Positions 61,262-64,000 of a DNA stretch of 64,000 bases are shown in pieces. Position numbers and translations under genes: made by a program. This DNA comes from Clostridia bacterium (lineage in GTDB: Bacteria; Bacillota; Clostridia; Oscillospirales; CAG-382). The notes under the pieces are model-generated. The model was not told where the DNA came from. It worked only from the letters and a program-made list of their open reading frames with translations, and did not search any database. Location of the stretch: NCBI GenBank assembly GCA_017434845.1, contig JAFSGD010000062.1, forward strand, positions 25,922-89,921, read 5' to 3'. Position 1 is the stretch's first letter. Every line of letters begins with the position of its first letter.

Positions 61262-62382
61262 CGCCCTTGCTCCGTTTTCTCTATCTCGTTATAAATATTG
61301 CAATAGGATTTAACTATTTCAGACCAATTAAACTTTTTCGATTTTTCAACAACCGCCGAGGTTATATGCGAATAGCCCGCAACAACCTGTTTTATTGCCT
61401 CGGCAACGCTTTCGGTGGAATGGGAATCGGCATGATAGCCGACAACGCCCTCTTCAAACTGACCGTCGAAGCCCTGCCCCTTCGAATAAACAACGGGCAA
61501 GCCCTGGCTCATCGCTTCAACGTATACCAAGCCGAAGGATTCGGTGAACGAAGGCATCACAAAAATATCCGAGGCTCTGTATGCGTTTATCAGCTCTTCC
61601 TTTTTCATGGGAGGCAGGCAAACGGTATTTTTGTCGGCGCTTATTCTTTCGAATTCGCCTTCATCCTGAACCTTTCCCACAACGGTAAGCTTAGCCTTAT
61701 ATCCCTGCTTTGCAAGAATATCCATTGCCTTTTGTATCGTGGGAATATTTTTGTTTTTGTCGATACGGCCCGCATATATGAGCTTAATTTCTTCGTTTGA
61801 AATGCTCGCCTTGATTTCATCGGGAGCGTTTTCGAACCAAAAATCATCGATTCCGTTGGGAATAATATAGCTTTTTGCGAGAAGCTCGGCTTTCAGCTTT
61901 TGGGGAACGTATTTATCGAAAACCTGTTTTCTGTATGCTTCGGAAAGAAAGAAGATCGCCTTGGCATCCTTCATTATCTTAATTCCGCGACCGCGCAGAT
62001 GCACCATCTTCGCGAAAAAGGAGTTAACGTCGGTATTTCTAACCGTAACAACGTAAGGAACGTTATATTTTTTCGACATTTTGCGCGCGCAGTTGCCGTC
62101 GGTGAAAACCGTGTAGGCATGAATAAGATCGAAAGCCGAAACGTCGATCTTTTTCTGAAGATCGCGCTTTATTTTGCACTGCTTATAATCGAAAACGAGC
62201 CTGTCTCTTTTCTTAAAGCATTCGGAAACAACAACGTTTTCGTTAGGCTTTATAACGGCAAGCCCGCCGCGATAAACCGGCGAATAAACCTTGTTGTCAT
62301 AGCCGTTGCGGCTTAATTCTTCGATCATAAGCTGATGAAGAGTTGTGCCGAGATAGTTGCAGTTTATATGCAAAACCTTCAT
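61258..62382 (-). CDS. Glycosyltransferase, GT4-like
   Basis: The 374-residue GT-B enzyme starts MKVLHINCNYLGTTLHQLMIEEL. The donor domain has IKLIYAGRIDKNKNIPTIQKAMDIL near residue 195 and the GT4 acidic motif SFTESFGLVYVEAMSQGLPVVYSKGQGF near residue 275. It probably adds a sugar to the lipid-linked repeat unit. GGAG precedes the ATG by about ten bases. It ends inside the asparagine-synthase-like gene start. Confidence 0.92.
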   Translation of the reverse strand: MKVLHINCNYLGTTLHQLMIEELSRNGYDNKVYSPVYRGGLAVIKPNENVVVSECFKKRDRLVFDYKQCKIKRDLQKKIDVSAFDLIHAYTVFTDGNCARKMSKKYNVPYVVTVRNTDVNSFFAKMVHLRGRGIKIMKDAKAIFFLSEAYRKQVFDKYVPQKLKAELLAKSYIIPNGIDDFWFENAPDEIKASISNEEIKLIYAGRIDKNKNIPTIQKAMDILAKQGYKAKLTVVGKVQDEGEFERISADKNTVCLPPMKKEELINAYRASDIFVMPSFTESFGLVYVEAMSQGLPVVYSKGQGFDGQFEEGVVGYHADSHSTESVAEAIKQVVAGYSHITSAVVEKSKKFNWSEIVKSYCNIYNEIEKTEQGR

Positions 62383-62386
62383 TGAA

Positions 62387-63706
62387 TCAAAGTCTCCAGT
62401 ATGTCATGCCCGAAGCCTCAAGCTCGGGAATTTTATAAAGACCCTTAACGTCGAGAAGAACCTTTTCTTCATCTGCGCCGTCTTTAAACAACGCCTTAAT
62501 GTCGTTAAGCGACATAGCCTTGAATTCGTTGTGTGCAACGGCAACGATAACGCAATCGGCATCCTTAACGTCGCTGAGCGCTGTAAGCGATACGCCGTAT
62601 TCGTGCATTGCATCTCTTTCACTTGCCCAAGGATCAACAACGGTGGGAACGATTCCATAGCTGTTAAGGCACTTAATTATATCATCAACCTTAGAGTTTC
62701 TGGTGTCGGGGCAGTTTTCTTTAAAGGTAAGACCGAGAATAACAACCTTCGACTTCTTGGGTGCCTGACCGACAGCGATCATTTTCTTGATTGCGGCTTC
62801 GGCAACAAATTTGCCCATGCCATCGTTAACGATTCTGCCGTTAAGAATGATCTGGCTGTGATATCCGAGCTTTTCTGCCTCGTAGGTGAAATAATAAGGG
62901 TCAACGCCGATGCAATGTCCGCCGACAAGACCGGGGCGGAAGCCAAGCGCGTTCCATTTGGTGTTCATGCCGTCGACAACCTCGTTGGTGTCGATGCCCA
63001 TTCTGTCGAACACCATTGCAAGCTCGTTCATAAAGGCAATGTTAATGTCTCTTTGGCTGTTTTCAACAACCTTGATCGCCTCGGCGGTCTTTATGGAAGA
63101 AACGGGATAGGTCCCAACCTCGATAACGAGATCGTAAACGTTCTTGATCTCTTCGAGCGCCTCGGCATCCATGCCGGAAACGATCTTCGTGATGTTTTCA
63201 AGGCGGTGAACCTTATCGCCGGGATTGATTCTTTCGGGAGAATAGCCAACCTTGAAATCAACGCCGCATTTAAGACCCGATTCTCTTTCGAGAATAGGAA
63301 CGCAAACGTCTTCGGTTACGCCGGGATAAACCGTCGATTCATAAACGACGATCGAGCCTTTAACAAGGTTGCGTCCGACGATTTCGCTGGCACCGATAAC
63401 GGGCGCAAGATCGGGGGTGTGGTCGGTGTTAACGGGTGTGGGAACAGCAACGATATGGAACTTAGCCTCGCGAAGCTTTGCGGGGTTATCGGTAAATTCA
63501 ACCGCGCAAGCCTTTATTGCATCGTTGCCGACCTCGTTGGTAGGGTCGATTCCGTTTTTATAAAGCTCGATTTTTGCGCTGTTAAGGTCAAAGCCGATAA
63601 CGTCAACCTTTTTCGAGAAGGCAACCGCGATGGGCATGCCGACGTAGCCAAGACCTACCAAGCTGATTTTTTCTTTTTTATCAACGATTTGATTATATAG
63701 CGACAT
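62387..63706 (-). CDS. Nucleotide-sugar dehydrogenase (UDP-HexNAc type, WbpA/TviB-like)
   Basis: The 439-residue enzyme oxidises the C6 of a UDP-sugar to a uronic acid with two NAD+. It has the NAD motif GLGYVGMPIAVAFS near residue 19, the catalytic Cys in GLVGGHCIGVDPYYFTY near residue 268, and the C-terminal domain motif VVILGLTFKENCPDTRNSKV near residue 322. The spacing fits the UDP-N-acetylhexosamine/UDP-ManNAc class more than plain UDP-glucose dehydrogenase. ATG 63706 stands eight bases after AAAGGAG; the longer frame start lies before that site. The uronic acid may be the substrate of the asparagine-synthase-like neighbour. Confidence 0.93.
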   Translation of the reverse strand: MSLYNQIVDKKEKISLVGLGYVGMPIAVAFSKKVDVIGFDLNSAKIELYKNGIDPTNEVGNDAIKACAVEFTDNPAKLREAKFHIVAVPTPVNTDHTPDLAPVIGASEIVGRNLVKGSIVVYESTVYPGVTEDVCVPILERESGLKCGVDFKVGYSPERINPGDKVHRLENITKIVSGMDAEALEEIKNVYDLVIEVGTYPVSSIKTAEAIKVVENSQRDINIAFMNELAMVFDRMGIDTNEVVDGMNTKWNALGFRPGLVGGHCIGVDPYYFTYEAEKLGYHSQIILNGRIVNDGMGKFVAEAAIKKMIAVGQAPKKSKVVILGLTFKENCPDTRNSKVDDIIKCLNSYGIVPTVVDPWASERDAMHEYGVSLTALSDVKDADCVIVAVAHNEFKAMSLNDIKALFKDGADEEKVLLDVKGLYKIPELEASGMTYWRL

Positions 63707-63719
63707 TTTGCATTCTCCT

Positions 63720-64000
63720 TTACTTAACACTGTCTTCTATTTTCTTTTTATAAAAGTTCTTTTTAATAAAGCCGTGGAACAAATTGTTCAAAACCATAAG
63801 CGTAGATAAAACCGCGTTATGCCCCAGCACGTTATGGAATACCTGATAGTGATATTTAATAAGACGCTTTATGGGAACGGTAGACAAGGAACCGCCGTGG
63901 CGTATGTAATAAGACATGACCTCGGGATACAAATAAGCATCGCAATTTTTCAAGGCAACAAGCCACAGCGCATAGTCGTTTCGCTTTTTTATATAGGGGA
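63720..64000 (-). CDS. Glycosyltransferase family 2 protein, C-terminal part (cut by window edge)
   Basis: The frame is open to the window edge and ends at 63720. The visible ~93 residues contain KRNDYALWLVALKNCDAY, a motif near the C-terminal end of the GT2 domain in capsule and O-antigen transferases. A basic, hydrophobic tail follows (LIKYHYQVFHNVLGHN...FIKKNFYKKK). The catalytic domain lies outside the window. It continues the polysaccharide cluster to the right. Confidence 0.8.
   Translation of the reverse strand, partial: PYIKKRNDYALWLVALKNCDAYLYPEVMSYYIRHGGSLSTVPIKRLIKYHYQVFHNVLGHNAVLSTLMVLNNLFHGFIKKNFYKKKIEDSVK

Noticed and set aside
62357-63700. 447-codon rightward frame opposite the nucleotide-sugar dehydrogenase
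   Set aside because: Antisense shadow of a clear dehydrogenase; no ribosome site and no family motifs.

Overview
The window looks like chromosome of an uncultured gut-type Clostridia (Firmicutes/Bacillota). The markers are a SepF-YggT-DivIVA division cluster, an NFACT/RqcH homologue, an AI-2E/YtvI-type membrane protein, CarD, Tex, NADP-type glutamate dehydrogenase, and near-consensus sigma-A promoters with strong GGAGG ribosome binding sites. Host genes share a strong GCC/GAA/CTT-rich codon bias, which produces many long antisense shadow frames.

Left part (1-34,640), housekeeping. In order: a truncated zinc-ribbon membrane protein; an ATP-pyrophosphatase-only GMP synthase; CarD; a CmpB-like membrane protein; a MerR regulator with two zinc-ribbon membrane paralogues; gdhA, whose 3' end is duplicated around a structured insert; tex; a queuosine-precursor-type transporter; an SDR; an AI-2E protein; tRNA-Glu(CTC). 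Then comes a leftward MBL-DUF4091-nitroreductase-GHL lipoprotein operon. A rightward run follows: miaA, HlyD-like, YggS, sepF, YggT, divIVA, ileS, lspA, rluD, split transketolase, Nif3, NFACT, TcdA-like, flavin reductase, rlmH. The 5' end of rlmH is duplicated around a second structured insert.

Middle (34,667-50,951): a ~16.3 kb integrative mobilizable element sits in what must have been the loop of a bidirectional terminator between convergent thuA-like and rfbB genes. Both element ends carry the 20-bp sequence CTTCTCATAAGGATGTTTTA in inverted orientation, flanked by the two halves of the split terminator. Its left half holds a large serine recombinase, a TnpW-like protein, relaxase, MobC, a RepA-like ATPase and an HTH protein. 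Three of its promoters share an ATTCTC[T/G]CTGGACTT block.

The cargo (41,723-50,386) is the most interesting part: PP2C phosphatase, transmembrane Ser/Thr kinase with an extracellular TPR-like and NPCBM-like region, a twin-FHA ABC exporter (architecture of mycobacterial Rv1747), an unknown 430-aa protein, and a secreted ricin-lectin/M23 peptidase. Kinase and exporter share a TT-type acceptor motif (DLDKTT), resembling the ETT switch of GarA/OdhI. The first and last genes share a bipartite promoter motif (ACGTAAAAT-N5-TTACAGA). The peptidase promoter lies in one arm of an 18-bp inverted repeat whose other arm contains the ribosome binding site, so read-through RNA should be translationally silent. 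I infer a glycan-sensing phospho-relay controlling export and cell-wall hydrolysis. No function was tested.

Right part (50,963-64,000): a leftward surface-polysaccharide cluster with rfbB, a nucleotidyltransferase, a flippase, LicD plus cytidylyltransferase, an acetyltransferase, a Wzy-like polymerase, glycosyltransferases, a YdjC-type deacetylase, an asparagine-synthase-like protein, a nucleotide-sugar dehydrogenase and a truncated GT2. No CRISPR array or rRNA was seen.
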